From: CALEUX01 sp964608615
GTDB taxonomy: Bacteria > Bacteroidota > Bacteroidia > Bacteroidales > Marinilabiliaceae
NCBI GenBank assembly: GCA_964608615.1
Contig: CAZSQG010000004.1
Span: 1 to 64,000 of the forward strand
Reading direction: 5' to 3'
DNA: 64,000 nt
Part shown: piece after piece, positions 63,805 through 64,000 of the stretch
How the letters are laid out: each line of letters begins with the position of its first letter
Numbering within the stretch: position 1 is the stretch's first letter
Program-made: the position numbers and the translations under genes
The notes under the pieces: generated by a model
The model's input: only the letters and a program-made list of their open reading frames with translations
Databases searched by the model: none
What the model was told of the DNA's origin: nothing

Positions 63805-64000
63805 TTATTCCTCATGTTTAGCATTTCTTCTCTTTTCTTTGGCAATAAAACCAACCACCACTAGTTGAAGTGCATGATAGACCATCAGGGGGAGAAGAAT
63901 AACACCAACCCCGGTTGTTCCTGCAAAAATTACGTTTGACATTACCGTACCATGAACTAATGATTTTTTTGAACCTGCAAACTGGGCTGTAATTGTGTCT
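63805..64000 (-). CDS. Bile acid:Na+ symporter-family transporter, C-terminal part
   Basis: The last 64 residues of a gene running off the right edge, ending at the TAA complement at 63805-63807. The stretch ITAQFAGSKKSLVHGTVMSN and the hydrophobic VILLPLMVYHALQLVVVGFI match the C-terminal helices of SBF-like (YfeH/bile acid symporter) proteins, followed by a basic tail. Substrate unknown; only this end is visible. Confidence 0.75.
   Translation of the reverse strand, partial: DTITAQFAGSKKSLVHGTVMSNVIFAGTTGVGVILLPLMVYHALQLVVVGFIAKEKRRNAKHEE

Overview
The window is a low-G+C chromosomal segment from a member of the Bacteroidota, most likely an anaerobic or microaerophilic Bacteroidales/Marinilabiliales-type fermenter. 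The evidence is the gene families (a TonB receptor with a carboxypeptidase-like domain, a LysM plus periplasmic-binding fusion, the Bacteroidota form of FtsE, a pyruvate carboxylase subunit B-type decarboxylase alpha chain), repeated matches to the Bacteroidota promoter -7 box TAnnTTTG, and the near absence of Shine-Dalgarno sequences. Strictly anaerobic traits are an Nfn-type bifurcating transhydrogenase, a flavodiiron protein and two Na+-translocating decarboxylases. Species assignment is not possible by eye. No tRNA, rRNA, CRISPR array, insertion sequence or prophage was seen.

Layout. 1-7.5 kb: GH67 alpha-glucuronidase (left end outside the window), a TonB-dependent receptor, a TPR protein and a LytS/LytTR two-component pair. 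Three short N runs lie here; at least one is an assembly artefact. 7.5-10 kb: PiT-type permease, SUI1-like factor and a long AT-rich gap. 10-13.4 kb: nfnA-nfnB plus a dihydroorotate-dehydrogenase-like gene. 13.7-14.8 kb: rpsF-rpsR-rplI. 14.9-23.2 kb: RidA, LptD, an amidase and an MCE protein with a matching C-terminal module, then dnaA. 23.5-31.5 kb: LysM/periplasmic-binding protein, a frameshifted ABC-F ATPase, RlmB, a UroD-like protein, an HD protein and a class IV aminotransferase. 32.2-35.6 kb: oadG-oadA-oadB. 35.7-39.8 kb: glutathione peroxidase, an amidohydrolase homologue lacking its HxH metal motif, two EamA transporters. 40.2-50.3 kb: an exopolysaccharide locus with two Wzc-type tyrosine kinases. 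50.4-57.6 kb: MurB, MltG, SPOR lipoprotein, flavodiiron protein, aminotransferase, FtsE. 57.8-62 kb: methylmalonyl-CoA epimerase and a complete methylmalonyl-CoA decarboxylase. 62-63.1 kb: a dense repeat region with two large perfect hairpins and a 49-bp tandem array. 63.2-64 kb: a 30-codon small ORF coupled to a STAS-like gene, and the 3' end of a bile acid:Na+ symporter-family gene.

How it fits together. The two Na+ decarboxylases (oxaloacetate type at 32-35 kb, methylmalonyl-CoA type at 58-62 kb) plus the epimerase fit succinate/propionate fermentation in which decarboxylation energy is stored as a sodium gradient. Nfn would balance ferredoxin, NADH and NADPH. The envelope genes (LptD, MCE, amidase, MurB, MltG, SPOR, FtsE, Wza/Wzc) are ordinary Gram-negative surface functions. 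The items most worth a second look are the hairpin and tandem-repeat region at 62.1-63.0 kb, the matching C-terminal domains of the adjacent amidase and MCE genes, the intercistronic hairpin inside the oad operon, the degenerate amidohydrolase and the coupled small ORF at 63.26 kb.
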